33,401 bases of DNA from contig CAMDBP010000020.1 in the NCBI GenBank assembly GCA_945889315.1, forward strand, positions 1 through 33,401, given 5' to 3'. A program made the translations under genes and the position numbers. Position 1 is the first letter of the stretch. Each line of letters starts with the position of its first letter. Positions 1-9,599 of this stretch are shown here, piece by piece. This DNA comes from Chitinophaga pinensis (GTDB lineage Bacteria > Bacteroidota > Bacteroidia > NS11-12g > UBA9320). The notes below the pieces were generated by a model, which saw nothing but the letters and a program-made list of their open reading frames with translations, searched no databases and had not been told where the DNA came from.

Positions 1-431
1 CCATATTTACCACTGATTTAGAATTTACGATCGGTAAGGCACTGCACATGAGAAAAGGAACAGATGTTACCATATTTGCCACAGGACATTTAGTATGGAA
101 TTCATTAGAAGCTGCTAAAGCATTGGCAGAAGAGGGTATTTCAGCTGAGGTAATTAATATACATACCATAAAGCCTTTAGATAATAAAGCAATTCTTGAT
201 GCAGTTGCAAACACAAAATGTGCAGTTACCGCAGAGGAGCATCAAATGAATGGTGGCTTAGGAGATAGTATTTGTCAATTATTGGCAAGACATACTCCAT
301 TACCAGTTGAGATGGTAGCCGTTAATGATAGTTTTGGAGAGAGTGGCACGCCAATGCAATTACTTGAAAAGTACGGTTTAGGCGTTAAAGACGTAGTAGC
401 TGCTGCTAAACGTGCAATTGCTCGAAAATAA
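1..431 (+). CDS. Transketolase, C-terminal part (5' truncated by window edge)
   Basis: Frame is open from base 3 (IFTTDLEFTIGKALHMRKGTDVTIFATGHLVWNSLEAAKAL...) to the TAA at 429-431; matches the transketolase C-terminal domain pattern. The ORF-track ATG at 48 is internal. Confidence 0.88.
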   Translation, partial: IFTTDLEFTIGKALHMRKGTDVTIFATGHLVWNSLEAAKALAEEGISAEVINIHTIKPLDNKAILDAVANTKCAVTAEEHQMNGGLGDSICQLLARHTPLPVEMVAVNDSFGESGTPMQLLEKYGLGVKDVVAAAKRAIARK

Positions 432-1278
432 CACATTGAAAGTCCTATTCGTTTACAATAAAAAAGCAGGGAAGAAATACGAGCCCTCCATTGTAGATCG
501 AATAAAGAATACTCTGCCGAGTAACTTCGAAGTTTCGTTTATTGATATCCGAGATTTTGTCAACTTCAAAACAAAGAAATTTGACATGCTTGTAGCCATC
601 GGGGGAGACGGAACTGTAAATACAGTGGCTAGTCGTTGCACCAAACAAAACCTCATTTTGGGTATTATTCCCAAGGGATCAGGAGATGGACTAGCGCGAT
701 TTTTAGGCATTCCACGAGATCTTAGTAGTGCAATAAGCATCATTTCTACCGGTAAAGTCATAACGATTGATACTGCAAAAGTGGATAAGCACTTTTTTAT
801 TAATGTGGCAGGTGCCGGATTTGAAGCGTATGTGGCCCATAAATTCGGTCTCGCAGGAATAAGAGGATTAAGAGGGTATGCAACAACCATCCTAGATTCT
901 TTTTCTACCCAAGAAGAACAAGAAATAACGCTTACACTAAATGGCAAAAAAACAACACTACCATTTTTCAGTTTAAGCATAGCGAATGGAAGTCAATGGG
1001 GTAATAACTTTGAAATAGCCAGTGAAGCTGACATACAAGACGGTATGCTAGAGGTTGCTGTGATGAGAAAGCCAAAATGGCATCAATTGGCAAGCTTAGT
1101 TTTTTATCTCAAGAGTAAAAAGCAAGAAAATAATGCCCTTTTTACCTACTATAAAGCTTCCGAAATTGATTTAAAAAGGAGTGGTAAGCTATGGCATATC
1201 GATGGAGAACCCGTAATTTTGAGAAATAAAAAAAGAATAACGGTGTACCCCAAAAGTCTAAACGTAATGGTGAGATAA
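412..1278 (+). CDS. Diacylglycerol kinase catalytic-domain / YegS-like lipid kinase
   Basis: GGDGTVN motif, IPKGSGDGLAR, and C-terminal HIDGEPV typical of the DAGK_cat family. Start is either GTG 412 (overlaps the upstream CDS) or TTG 436. Confidence 0.85.
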   Translation: MQLLENNTLKVLFVYNKKAGKKYEPSIVDRIKNTLPSNFEVSFIDIRDFVNFKTKKFDMLVAIGGDGTVNTVASRCTKQNLILGIIPKGSGDGLARFLGIPRDLSSAISIISTGKVITIDTAKVDKHFFINVAGAGFEAYVAHKFGLAGIRGLRGYATTILDSFSTQEEQEITLTLNGKKTTLPFFSLSIANGSQWGNNFEIASEADIQDGMLEVAVMRKPKWHQLASLVFYLKSKKQENNALFTYYKASEIDLKRSGKLWHIDGEPVILRNKKRITVYPKSLNVMVR

Positions 1279-1646
1279 TGACTAAAAAAAAAATGGAAAA
1301 GTTGGATTTATCCAACTTCTTCTTGAACAACCAAGAAGATAGTAGATTTAAATTGCTCAGCGATGAAGAGGTTATAGAACCGGAAATAGCCCAACTTCCC
1401 ATCAATGCTCAAAAACTGCTTGTACGAAAAGAGAAAAAAGGTCGCGGTGGAAAAACAGTCACTATTATCGAAGGTTATCAAGGAAATCCGCAAACCCTAG
1501 AAACACTGTGTAAAAAAGTAAAGCAACAATGCGGCGTAGGTGGCTCAGTCGAACACAAAACATTTATAATCCAAGGTGACAAGTGTGATCAAGTAGTAAA
1601 GATATTAATTAAAGAAGGTTATAACGCTCGCAAAACAACCATGTAG
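1278..1646 (+). CDS. SUI1/eIF1-like translation initiation factor (YciH family)
   Basis: C-terminal region RKEKKGRGGKTVTIIEGYQG...LCKKVKQQCGVGGSVEHKTFIIQGDKCDQVVKILIKEGY is characteristic of SUI1; TAATG overlap with the upstream stop. Confidence 0.88.
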   Translation: MTKKKMEKLDLSNFFLNNQEDSRFKLLSDEEVIEPEIAQLPINAQKLLVRKEKKGRGGKTVTIIEGYQGNPQTLETLCKKVKQQCGVGGSVEHKTFIIQGDKCDQVVKILIKEGYNARKTTM

Positions 1647-1823
1647 AGTAGCGCTAGATCAATGACCTTTTAACCCAAAATAAAATTAACAATTATGCAA
1701 GCAAAATTTGTGTAATTAACTAACTATGAAAATATTAGATATTTATAGTATATTTAACTATAAGATAGGTCTAATCTAAAACGTATATAATTAAGACACT
1801 TTTAAGTGAATATAATGTTCGAT

Positions 1824-1858
1824 TTTGACATCTTTAAAGCTTATCAAAGTTACCTTTG
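1824..1858 (+). promoter_or_regulatory. Bacteroidota-type promoter for pckA (TTTG ... TACCTTTG)
   Basis: TTTG at 1824-1827 and TACCTTTG at 1851-1858, about 27 nt apart start to start, just upstream of ATG 1873. Confidence 0.65.
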
Positions 1859-1872
1859 CATTCTACTTAGTT

Positions 1873-3465
1873 ATGAAGTCACATCCAATTACTGATCGTG
1901 TTTTTGATATTGCATCCAAAACAAACAAGAATTTAAGCTTAGACGAATTACTCGAAGCTGCAGTTTCTCGAAATGAAGGAAGAATAACCAGCACAGGAGC
2001 TTTGGCCGGCGACACAGGTAAATTTACAGGAAGATCACCAAAAGACAAGTACAGTGTTTTAGACGACACCACCAGAGATGAAGTATGGTGGGGAAATATT
2101 AACCAACCCTTTGAGCCTGAGAAGTTTGATGCTTTGCTTGAGCGCGTTATTCAGCATTACGCGGGCAAAGAAATATTTGTAAGAGATGCGTATGCATGTG
2201 CAGACCCTGAGTATAAAATAAATGTACGCGTGGTCAACGAAACTGCGTATCAAAATTTATTTGTTCATCACATGTTTATTCGGCCCGAAAAAAGCGAGTT
2301 GGATATTATTGATCCAGAGTGGATAATCTTAGCGGCTCCTAGTTTCTTAGCCGCACCGGAGCGTGACGGAACTCGTCAAGAAAATTTTTCAATCATTAAC
2401 TTTACCAAGAAAATATACATTATTGGTGGAAGTGGCTATACGGGAGAAATCAAAAAAGGAATTTTCACCGTGCTTAATTTTACCTTACCCGTTGAGCATG
2501 ACGTACTAAGTATGCATTGCTCTGCAAACATTGGAAACAACGGTGACTCAGCTGTTTTCTTTGGCCTTTCTGGCACAGGTAAAACTACCCTTTCTGCAGA
2601 TCCAAACAGAAAATTAATTGGGGATGATGAGCATGGTTGGAGTAAAAATGGTATCTTTAACTTTGAAGGTGGATGCTACGCGAAAACCATTAATCTTACC
2701 GAAGAAAATGAACCTACCATTTGGAAAGCAATTACAAACGGAGCACTCGTTGAGAATGTTCGCTTCTTCCCAGATTCAGACGTAGTTAATTATGATGATG
2801 TGAGCGTTACCGAAAATACCCGATGTGCTTACCCAATTGAATATATTGACAATATCGCTGTGCCAAGTGTTGGACCACAGCCTAAAAATATTTTCTTTCT
2901 TACCGCAGATGCATTTGGTGTGCTTCCTCCTATTTCTAAACTTACTCCTGGTCAAGCTGGTTACCACTTTATAAGTGGATATACCGCCAAAGTTGCAGGA
3001 ACAGAAGAAGGTATTACCGAACCACAAGCCACTTTTTCTGCTTGTTTTGGAGCTGCATTTATACCGTTACACCCAGGAAGATATGCGGATATGCTGGGTA
3101 CAAAAATGACTGAAAACAATGTAAATGTTTGGTTAGTAAATACCGGATGGAGTGGTGGCGCATATGGCGTAGGAAGTCGTATGAAGCTAAAATACACGCG
3201 ATCTATGCTTAATGCAGCAATGGATGGGAAATTGGGTAATGTAACGTTTGAAATGCACCCTGTTTTTGGTGTTGCTATGCCTACTGAATGCCCAGATGTG
3301 CCATCAGAACTTCTAAATCCTCGAAACACATGGAAGGATAAAGTGGGCTATGATAAATCAGCAAATGAACTTGCGCAACTATTCAACGCTAACTTCGAGA
3401 AATATGCTGCAGGTGTCTCTAACGAAATCCTTGAAGCAGCCCCTAAAGGAACTCGTTCTATTTAG
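1873..3465 (+). CDS. pckA: Phosphoenolpyruvate carboxykinase (ATP)
   Basis: GLSGTGKTTLSADPNRKLIGDDEHGW kinase motifs, TGRSPKDKY, and SGYTAKVAGTE. ORF-track start (TTG 1825) lies within the promoter; ATG 1873 is preferred. Confidence 0.95.
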   Translation: MKSHPITDRVFDIASKTNKNLSLDELLEAAVSRNEGRITSTGALAGDTGKFTGRSPKDKYSVLDDTTRDEVWWGNINQPFEPEKFDALLERVIQHYAGKEIFVRDAYACADPEYKINVRVVNETAYQNLFVHHMFIRPEKSELDIIDPEWIILAAPSFLAAPERDGTRQENFSIINFTKKIYIIGGSGYTGEIKKGIFTVLNFTLPVEHDVLSMHCSANIGNNGDSAVFFGLSGTGKTTLSADPNRKLIGDDEHGWSKNGIFNFEGGCYAKTINLTEENEPTIWKAITNGALVENVRFFPDSDVVNYDDVSVTENTRCAYPIEYIDNIAVPSVGPQPKNIFFLTADAFGVLPPISKLTPGQAGYHFISGYTAKVAGTEEGITEPQATFSACFGAAFIPLHPGRYADMLGTKMTENNVNVWLVNTGWSGGAYGVGSRMKLKYTRSMLNAAMDGKLGNVTFEMHPVFGVAMPTECPDVPSELLNPRNTWKDKVGYDKSANELAQLFNANFEKYAAGVSNEILEAAPKGTRSI

Positions 3466-3485
3466 CATAACGAAATTTTCTCAAC

Positions 3486-3515
3486 ACGACAGTCTTCATG
3501 GGGTGTCGTTTTTTT
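3486..3515 (+). terminator. Intrinsic terminator after pckA
   Basis: ACGACA (3486-3491) / TGTCGT (3504-3509) stem followed by a T run to 3515. Confidence 0.7.
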
Positions 3516-3635
3516 CTAGTATTACCTTTCCTAGGTTGGCAGCATAAAACTAATTCAATAGATACGTTTTACTCAAAGCCGCTCATGCATGGTTATTATT
3601 AATGCAATTTGTCTTAAACACTATTGTATTTTGCT

Positions 3636-3684
3636 TTTTCCTTGAATTTATCCACCTGGTTGTTTATAAAAAAATCAAGGAAAA
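3636..3684. repeat. Inverted repeat TTTTCCTTGA / TCAAGGAAAA upstream of parE
   Basis: 10-bp perfect arms at 3636-3645 and 3675-3684, plus inner TTTAT (3647-3651) / ATAAA (3666-3670). Confidence 0.7.
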
Positions 3685-3753
3685 TATCTGCAAACGACCT
3701 ATCCATGCTACATTTGGGGTTTTAACATAAGATAATTAATTTACCAACGCTAA

Positions 3754-5643
3754 ATGGCTGAAAATCAATACGACGAAGATAGCATACGTTCCTTAGATTG
3801 GAAGGAACACATACGGCTCCGCCCAGGCATGTATATAGGTAAGCTAGGAAACGGTTCTTCTGCAGAGGATGGAATTTACATTCTGATGAAGGAAGTTATT
3901 GATAACTCTATTGATGAGTTTATGATGGGAAATGGTCGGCGTATTGATATAAAATTACACGAAAATATAGTTTCTGTTCGAGATTTTGGTCGAGGAATCC
4001 CACTCGGAAAAGTAGTTGACGTGGTAAGTAAGATTAATACGGGAGCTAAATACGATAGTAATGTTTTTCAAAAATCAGTAGGTCTTAATGGCGTTGGAAC
4101 AAAAGCCGTAAATGCTCTTTCTTCTTATTTTCTGGTAACCAGTTACAGAGAAGGAAAATTCAAAACTGCGATTTTTGAACGTGGAAACTTAGTAAAGGAA
4201 GAAGAAGGAACTACCACTGAAACCAATGGCACGTATGTAGAATATGCAGCGGATATTGACATATTTAAAACACATAAGTACATCACAGAGTACATTGACA
4301 ACCAAATGTGGAATTATGTGTACCTCAATGCCGGGCTTACCGTAAACTTCAACAGTAACAAGTACTTTTCCAAGAATGGACTTTTTGATTTACTAGAAAG
4401 AAAAACAGTTGCAGAAGAAATAAAATACCCCATTATTCACCTTAAAGATGGTGATATTGAGATTGCAATAACCCATGATAATCATTACGGTGAAGAATAT
4501 TTTTCTTTTGTAAACGGTCAAAATACAACACAAGGGGGAACACATGTTGCTGCTTTTAAAGAGGCTTTAGTGCGTACTATACGCGATTTTTATAATAAAA
4601 GTTTTGAGCCAAGTGATATAAGAGCTTCGTTGATATGCGCAGTTTCTGTTCGTATTCAAGAACCTGTTTTTGAATCTCAAACAAAAACTAAATTAGGCAG
4701 TACCGAGATAGCTCCTGATGGCGCAGCGCTTAAAACAGAGATAAACCAATTTGTAAAATCTCAATTAGACAACTATTTACACAAAAATCCAGAAACTGCC
4801 GATGCCTTGCTGCGTAAGATACAACAGAGTGAGCGTGAACGAAAGGATATGGCTGGTGTACGAAAAATAGCACGTGACAGGGCCAAAAAAGCAAGTGTTC
4901 ACAATAAAAAACTGCGCGACTGCAGGGTACATTTCACAGATGAAAAATCCGAAAAAGCACTGGAAACTACGTTATTTATCACAGAGGGTGATTCTGCATC
5001 AGGAAGTATTACCAAAGCCCGTGACGTTCAGACTCAAGCGGTTTTTAGCTTAAGAGGTAAGCCTCTAAATTGCTATGGTCTTAAGAAAAAGATCGTATAC
5101 GAAAACGAAGAATTTAACCTGCTTCAACATGCTCTTAATATTGAAGAAAGTGTTGACGATTTGCGTTATAATAAGATAGTAATTGCCACAGATGCCGATG
5201 TAGATGGTATGCATATTCGACTACTTATCCTTACCTTTTTCTTGCAATTTTTCCCAGATTTAGTCCGAAAGGGACATGTATACATCTTAGAAACACCCCT
5301 TTTTAGAGTTCGAAACAAAAAAGAAACCTTTTATTGCTATACAGATCAAGAACGTTTTGATGCCATTAAAAAAATAGGAAAAACAGCAGAAATTACACGA
5401 TTTAAGGGATTAGGTGAGATTTCACCTGATGAATTTGGAGGTTTTATAGGTGAAGATATTCGTTTAGAACCAGTTTTATTGACGGAAGATTCGAGCATCA
5501 CAAAAATCCTAGAATATTACATGGGTAAAAACACGCCTGATCGACAAGATTTTATTATTGATAATCTCCGAATTGAGATAGACGAATCTAGTGATGAAGA
5601 ACCTGAATTAACAGCAGAACGAATAGAAACGGAATCGGTATAA
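3754..5643 (+). CDS. parE: DNA topoisomerase IV subunit B
   Basis: GHKL ATPase motifs ([31 protein letters not shown]), [14 protein letters not shown] and [10 protein letters not shown]; about 630 aa and directly followed by the A subunit. Confidence 0.92.
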   Translation: MAENQYDEDSIRSLDWKEHIRLRPGMYIGKLGNGSSAEDGIYILMKEVIDNSIDEFMMGNGRRIDIKLHENIVSVRDFGRGIPLGKVVDVVSKINTGAKYDSNVFQKSVGLNGVGTKAVNALSSYFLVTSYREGKFKTAIFERGNLVKEEEGTTTETNGTYVEYAADIDIFKTHKYITEYIDNQMWNYVYLNAGLTVNFNSNKYFSKNGLFDLLERKTVAEEIKYPIIHLKDGDIEIAITHDNHYGEEYFSFVNGQNTTQGGTHVAAFKEALVRTIRDFYNKSFEPSDIRASLICAVSVRIQEPVFESQTKTKLGSTEIAPDGAALKTEINQFVKSQLDNYLHKNPETADALLRKIQQSERERKDMAGVRKIARDRAKKASVHNKKLRDCRVHFTDEKSEKALETTLFITEGDSASGSITKARDVQTQAVFSLRGKPLNCYGLKKKIVYENEEFNLLQHALNIEESVDDLRYNKIVIATDADVDGMHIRLLILTFFLQFFPDLVRKGHVYILETPLFRVRNKKETFYCYTDQERFDAIKKIGKTAEITRFKGLGEISPDEFGGFIGEDIRLEPVLLTEDSSITKILEYYMGKNTPDRQDFIIDNLRIEIDESSDEEPELTAERIETESV

Positions 5644-5649
5644 TACATT

Positions 5650-8469
5650 ATGGACGAAAACGAAGAGTTGGAAGATAATTTGGAGACAAATCCCCAAGAG
5701 AAGGTTATTAAAATTGACCTTGCTAATGGTCAACGTGCCGTTAAAGGGATGTATGAAGACTGGTTCTTAGATTACGCCAGCTATGTGATTTTAGAGCGAG
5801 CAGTTCCTCATATCAATGATGGATTAAAACCTGTGCAACGACGCTTCCTTCATGCAATGAAGGAAATGGACGACGGACGTTACAATAAAGTAGCCAATGT
5901 GATTGGCAGTACGATGCAGTATCACCCTCACGGAGATATGGCCATAGGTGGTGCAATCATTAATATGGGGCAAAAAGACCTACTTATCGATTGTCAAGGA
6001 AACTGGGGCGATGTAAGAACAGGTGACAGCGCGGCTGCTTCGAGATATATTGAGGCAAGACTCAATAAGTTTGCCTTAGAAATAGCATTCAATAAACAAA
6101 CTACCGAATGGCAAAAAAGCTATGACGGTCGTAAGAATGAACCCATTACACTACCCGTTAAATTCCCGCTTTTGTTGGCACAAGGAGTAGAAGGAATTGC
6201 GGTTGGACTGAGTACCAAGATAATGCCTCATAATTTTATTGAATTAATAAAAGGAAGCATAAAAATATTAGAAGGAAAGACACCTACACTTTACCCTGAC
6301 TTCTTAACAGGTGGTCAGGTAGATGTAACCGATTATCAAGATGGAAAACGCGGAGGCAAAATAAAAGTACGTGCCACCATCATTGAAAAAGATAAAAATA
6401 CGCTTGCGATTACCGATGTGCCTTATGGAATTACGACGGGTGGCCTGATAGATAGCATCCTTAAGGCAAACGACAACGGAAAAATAAAAATAAAAAAAGT
6501 TGTAGATAACACAGCAAAAGATGTAGAAGTAGAGATACAATTACCTAATGGCATTTCTACCGATAAAACAATAGATGCATTATATGCATTTACAGCATGC
6601 GAAAGTTCTATTTCTCCGAACGCATGTGTCATTGTAGAGAATAAGCCAATGTTCTTGGGTGTTTCGGATATACTCAAGATTAACACAGAAAATACGGTAA
6701 AACTTCTCAAAGCAGAACTGGAGATTAAAAGAGGCGAGCTAGAAGAAAAATGGCATTTTAGCTCACTGGAAAAGATATTCATTGAAGAACGTATATACCG
6801 TGACATAGAGGAAGAAGAAACGTGGGAAGGCGTGCTCTCCGCCATAGATAAAGGTTTACAACCTTTCATCAAACACCTAAGACGAGAGGTTACCGAAGAA
6901 GATATAATTAGACTAACAGATATAAAAATTAAACGCATTTCTAAATTTGATGCGTTTAAGGCGGATGAACTCCTAAAAGGTATTGAAGATGCCTTATTGG
7001 AAGTAAATAATTACTTAGAGAACTTAGTCGAATATGCCATTGCTTATTATCAGAATTTACTTGATAAATATAGCAAAGGCAAAGAACGTAAAACCGAAAT
7101 AAAAGGTTTTGAGGAGATAAATACCAAAGTAGTAGCCGTAGCCAATGAGAAGCTCTATGCCAATTTTGCAGAGGGATTTGTTGGAACCGGTATTAAAAAA
7201 GACGACTACATCTGTGATTGTTCTGATATTGATGACATTATCGTTTTCAGAAAAGATGGAACCTACTCTATAAGTAAGGTTAGCGCGAAGGCATTTTTTG
7301 GAAAAAATATCATACACGTGGGTATTTATCGTAAAAATGAAGAACGCCTTACCTATAATATTATCTATACAGATGGAGATTCAAAAAGAACCTTGGCGAA
7401 GCGTTTTAACGTAACAAGCGTAACTCGAGATAAAGAATATAATGTAACTAAAGGTGCTGCAGATAGTAAACTTCAATATTTTAGTGTAAATCCAAATGGC
7501 GAAGCAGAAATAGTAAATGTTTATCTACACTCTGCAGCTAAGGCAAGAATAAAGTTATTTGACTTTAACTTCTCTGATATTGCCATAAAAGGACGCAGTA
7601 GTCAAGGTAATATGGTCACAAAACAACCTGTTCGTAAGGTTGACCTTAAAATAAAAGGCATATCAACTATTGGTGGAAGAGATATTTGGTATGAATCAAA
7701 TATAGGTAGGTTGAATGTACACGAACGAGGTCAATACCTTGGTAGTTTCCAAACAGACGATTTAATTCTGGTCATTTTTGAAAGTGGCGAATATGAGTTA
7801 ACCAATCATGAGTTAACCAATCATTATGCGAATAAAGAAATTCTATTAATTGAGAAGTTTGATCCTAATTGTGTCATTAGTGTGCTGCATTACGATGGCA
7901 ATGGAAAAAACTACTGCGTCAAAAGATTCAATGTAGAAACACGCTCCACAGAGAAACGCTTCAGCTTCATAACAGAAGGTTGGGGAAGTAAAATGATTCT
8001 TGTTGCAACGCATAAATCACCTGTACTGGAACTTACCGTAAAAACATCTAGTGGAGAGAAAAAAATAAGTCAAGTCAATTTAACCACTTTTATTGATGTT
8101 AAAGGATGGAAAAGCATCGGAAACAAGTTGTGCGGTAAAGAGTTTATTAAAGCTAAATTGCTTCCACCTCCTCCACCAGAAAATGAAAATAACGATGACG
8201 ACCCACCTCGTGGTTTTGACGGTGAAACAGAATCTTCTATTCTTGTCGAAACTGAGATAAAACATAAAACTCAGACTACGGATAGCACCGATAGTCAGGA
8301 GGAAACATCGCCTCCTATCTTAAAAAAAATCACTGAACGTAAAAAACCAGAAGAATCTACAAAAGAATTAAAAGAAATTCCAGATGATGCCTTACCAGAG
8401 TTACCTTCAAAAGAAAAGAAAGACAATGGGACAACCTTTACCACTGGAGATCAAATAAGTCTATTATGA
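5650..8469 (+). CDS. parC: DNA topoisomerase IV subunit A
   Basis: MYEDWFLDYASYVILERAVPHINDGLKPVQRR, GNWGDVRTGDSAAASRYIEARL (catalytic Tyr context); long low-complexity charged C-terminal tail. Confidence 0.92.
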   Translation: MDENEELEDNLETNPQEKVIKIDLANGQRAVKGMYEDWFLDYASYVILERAVPHINDGLKPVQRRFLHAMKEMDDGRYNKVANVIGSTMQYHPHGDMAIGGAIINMGQKDLLIDCQGNWGDVRTGDSAAASRYIEARLNKFALEIAFNKQTTEWQKSYDGRKNEPITLPVKFPLLLAQGVEGIAVGLSTKIMPHNFIELIKGSIKILEGKTPTLYPDFLTGGQVDVTDYQDGKRGGKIKVRATIIEKDKNTLAITDVPYGITTGGLIDSILKANDNGKIKIKKVVDNTAKDVEVEIQLPNGISTDKTIDALYAFTACESSISPNACVIVENKPMFLGVSDILKINTENTVKLLKAELEIKRGELEEKWHFSSLEKIFIEERIYRDIEEEETWEGVLSAIDKGLQPFIKHLRREVTEEDIIRLTDIKIKRISKFDAFKADELLKGIEDALLEVNNYLENLVEYAIAYYQNLLDKYSKGKERKTEIKGFEEINTKVVAVANEKLYANFAEGFVGTGIKKDDYICDCSDIDDIIVFRKDGTYSISKVSAKAFFGKNIIHVGIYRKNEERLTYNIIYTDGDSKRTLAKRFNVTSVTRDKEYNVTKGAADSKLQYFSVNPNGEAEIVNVYLHSAAKARIKLFDFNFSDIAIKGRSSQGNMVTKQPVRKVDLKIKGISTIGGRDIWYESNIGRLNVHERGQYLGSFQTDDLILVIFESGEYELTNHELTNHYANKEILLIEKFDPNCVISVLHYDGNGKNYCVKRFNVETRSTEKRFSFITEGWGSKMILVATHKSPVLELTVKTSSGEKKISQVNLTTFIDVKGWKSIGNKLCGKEFIKAKLLPPPPPENENNDDDPPRGFDGETESSILVETEIKHKTQTTDSTDSQEETSPPILKKITERKKPEESTKELKEIPDDALPELPSKEKKDNGTTFTTGDQISLL
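7795..7824 (+). repeat. 15-bp perfect tandem duplication within parC
   Basis: GAGTTAACCAATCAT x2 (7795-7809 and 7810-7824), encoding ELTNH-ELTNH. Confidence 0.95.
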
Positions 8470-8945
8470 GCAAAATAACACCACATTCTATTTTTAAACA
8501 AACGTCTTCTCTTCACCTAACCATAAGTGTATTCACGACGTTAATTGTGGGAATATGCTACACACTTAGAATGCAAGCAAACGGTGGCGTACAGCCTCAC
8601 ACTGCGCTTAACATATTTGAATTACTTGTCCCCGTTTTGGCAATAGCCAGTTTTGCCGCGGCATATTATATAGGAAAAAACAGGTACAAGAATCTAAGCT
8701 CTAGCGCTAATTTGATAGATAAAATGAATATCTACCGTGACAACAACATACTTATTTGGAGCACTTTAACTGGATCAGCATTTTTTGCAGGAATATCATT
8801 TTATATCACTGGACAAAATAATTTGTTACTTTATGGACTTATGACGGGAGTACTGTTACTTTACTTTCGTCCCTTAAAATCTAGAGCCAAAGAAGAACTA
8901 AATTTGAACGAAAAAGAAAGTCATCAATTAGATCAAATTCTATGA
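8466..8945 (+). CDS. Hypothetical membrane protein (about 4 predicted TM segments)
   Basis: ATGA overlap with the parC stop; hydrophobic segments such as TISVFTTLIVGICYTL, IFELLVPVLAIASFAAAYYIG, LIWSTLTGSAFFAGISFYI, LLLYGLMTGVLLLYF. Confidence 0.8.
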   Translation: MSKITPHSIFKQTSSLHLTISVFTTLIVGICYTLRMQANGGVQPHTALNIFELLVPVLAIASFAAAYYIGKNRYKNLSSSANLIDKMNIYRDNNILIWSTLTGSAFFAGISFYITGQNNLLLYGLMTGVLLLYFRPLKSRAKEELNLNEKESHQLDQIL

Positions 8946-9409
8946 GTCATCTTGAATTTAGGCAAAGAGCACTTGGACCATTTTTTTGGTTTTTCTTACT
9001 TAAAAAATTACCGCTGGCTTTTTTTGCTGGTGTTAGACTTATACATTTAGATGATCTTGGAAGTATAACCTCCCTCAAATTTAAATGGATGAATCAAAAT
9101 CCTTTTCGATCTATGTATTTTGCTGCCATGCAAATGGCTGCTGAGCTAGCTACGGGATTATTGCTTTTTCAATACCGTTCGTCGGCTAAACCATTTTCAA
9201 TGTTACTAGTGCGTGTAGAAGCTAATTACCACAAAAAAGCAGTAGGAAAAATAACCTTTACCTGCACAGATGGAATACATGTAAAAACATTTATTACGAA
9301 GCTTTTTAGCACCCATGAGGCACTATTAATTTCCATGCCCGTAATCGCTAAAGACGAAAATGAGGTTGCCGTTGCCGATTTTATTTTTTCATGGTCGTGT
9401 AAAAAATAG
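8942..9409 (+). CDS. DUF4442-like hotdog-fold protein (putative acyl-CoA thioesterase)
   Basis: LPLAFFAGVRL...FKWMNQNPFRSMYFAAMQMAAELATGLL resembles DUF4442; ATGA overlap with the preceding CDS. Confidence 0.72.
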   Translation: MSHLEFRQRALGPFFWFFLLKKLPLAFFAGVRLIHLDDLGSITSLKFKWMNQNPFRSMYFAAMQMAAELATGLLLFQYRSSAKPFSMLLVRVEANYHKKAVGKITFTCTDGIHVKTFITKLFSTHEALLISMPVIAKDENEVAVADFIFSWSCKK

Positions 9410-9431
9410 CACCTCTAGTGTCATCCCCTAA

Positions 9432-9453
9432 AGGACATAAATAGTCCTATTTT
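9432..9453 (+). terminator. Weak terminator-like hairpin after the parE-parC gene cluster
   Basis: AGGAC (9432-9436) / GTCCT (9444-9448) followed by ATTTTA. Confidence 0.35.
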
Positions 9454-9599
9454 AGACGTAACTTGTAAACTATTTAAATGCGCTACCGCATAAAATTAAT
9501 GCACCCGTAACTTGATTCAACAAAAGTTCCTTTTTTCTTTTATCCGAGATAGTGCAATATGATACAAGTTTTGTTGGAATATTGCAATCACTTACCGCC

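Noticed and set aside
453-980. 175-aa antisense ORF within the lipid kinase gene
   Set aside because: Lies wholly opposite a clear conserved CDS and has no recognisable domain; the same reasoning applies to the other antisense ORFs (2961-3329, 6423-6938, 17721-18083, 28310-28732, etc.).
1284-1293. Run of ten A just after the SUI1 gene start (possible slippage / phase variation)
   Set aside because: An in-frame ATG follows directly (1293), so slippage need not abolish expression; no other sign of phase variation.
1825-1872. N-terminal extension of PckA (MTSLKLIKVTFAFYLV) from the TTG start
   Set aside because: It overlaps the predicted promoter (TTTG...TACCTTTG); ATG 1873 gives the expected PckA N terminus.
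3350-3547. 65-aa ORF overlapping the pckA 3' end
   Set aside because: Out of frame with pckA and spans the terminator hairpin; no protein-like conservation visible.
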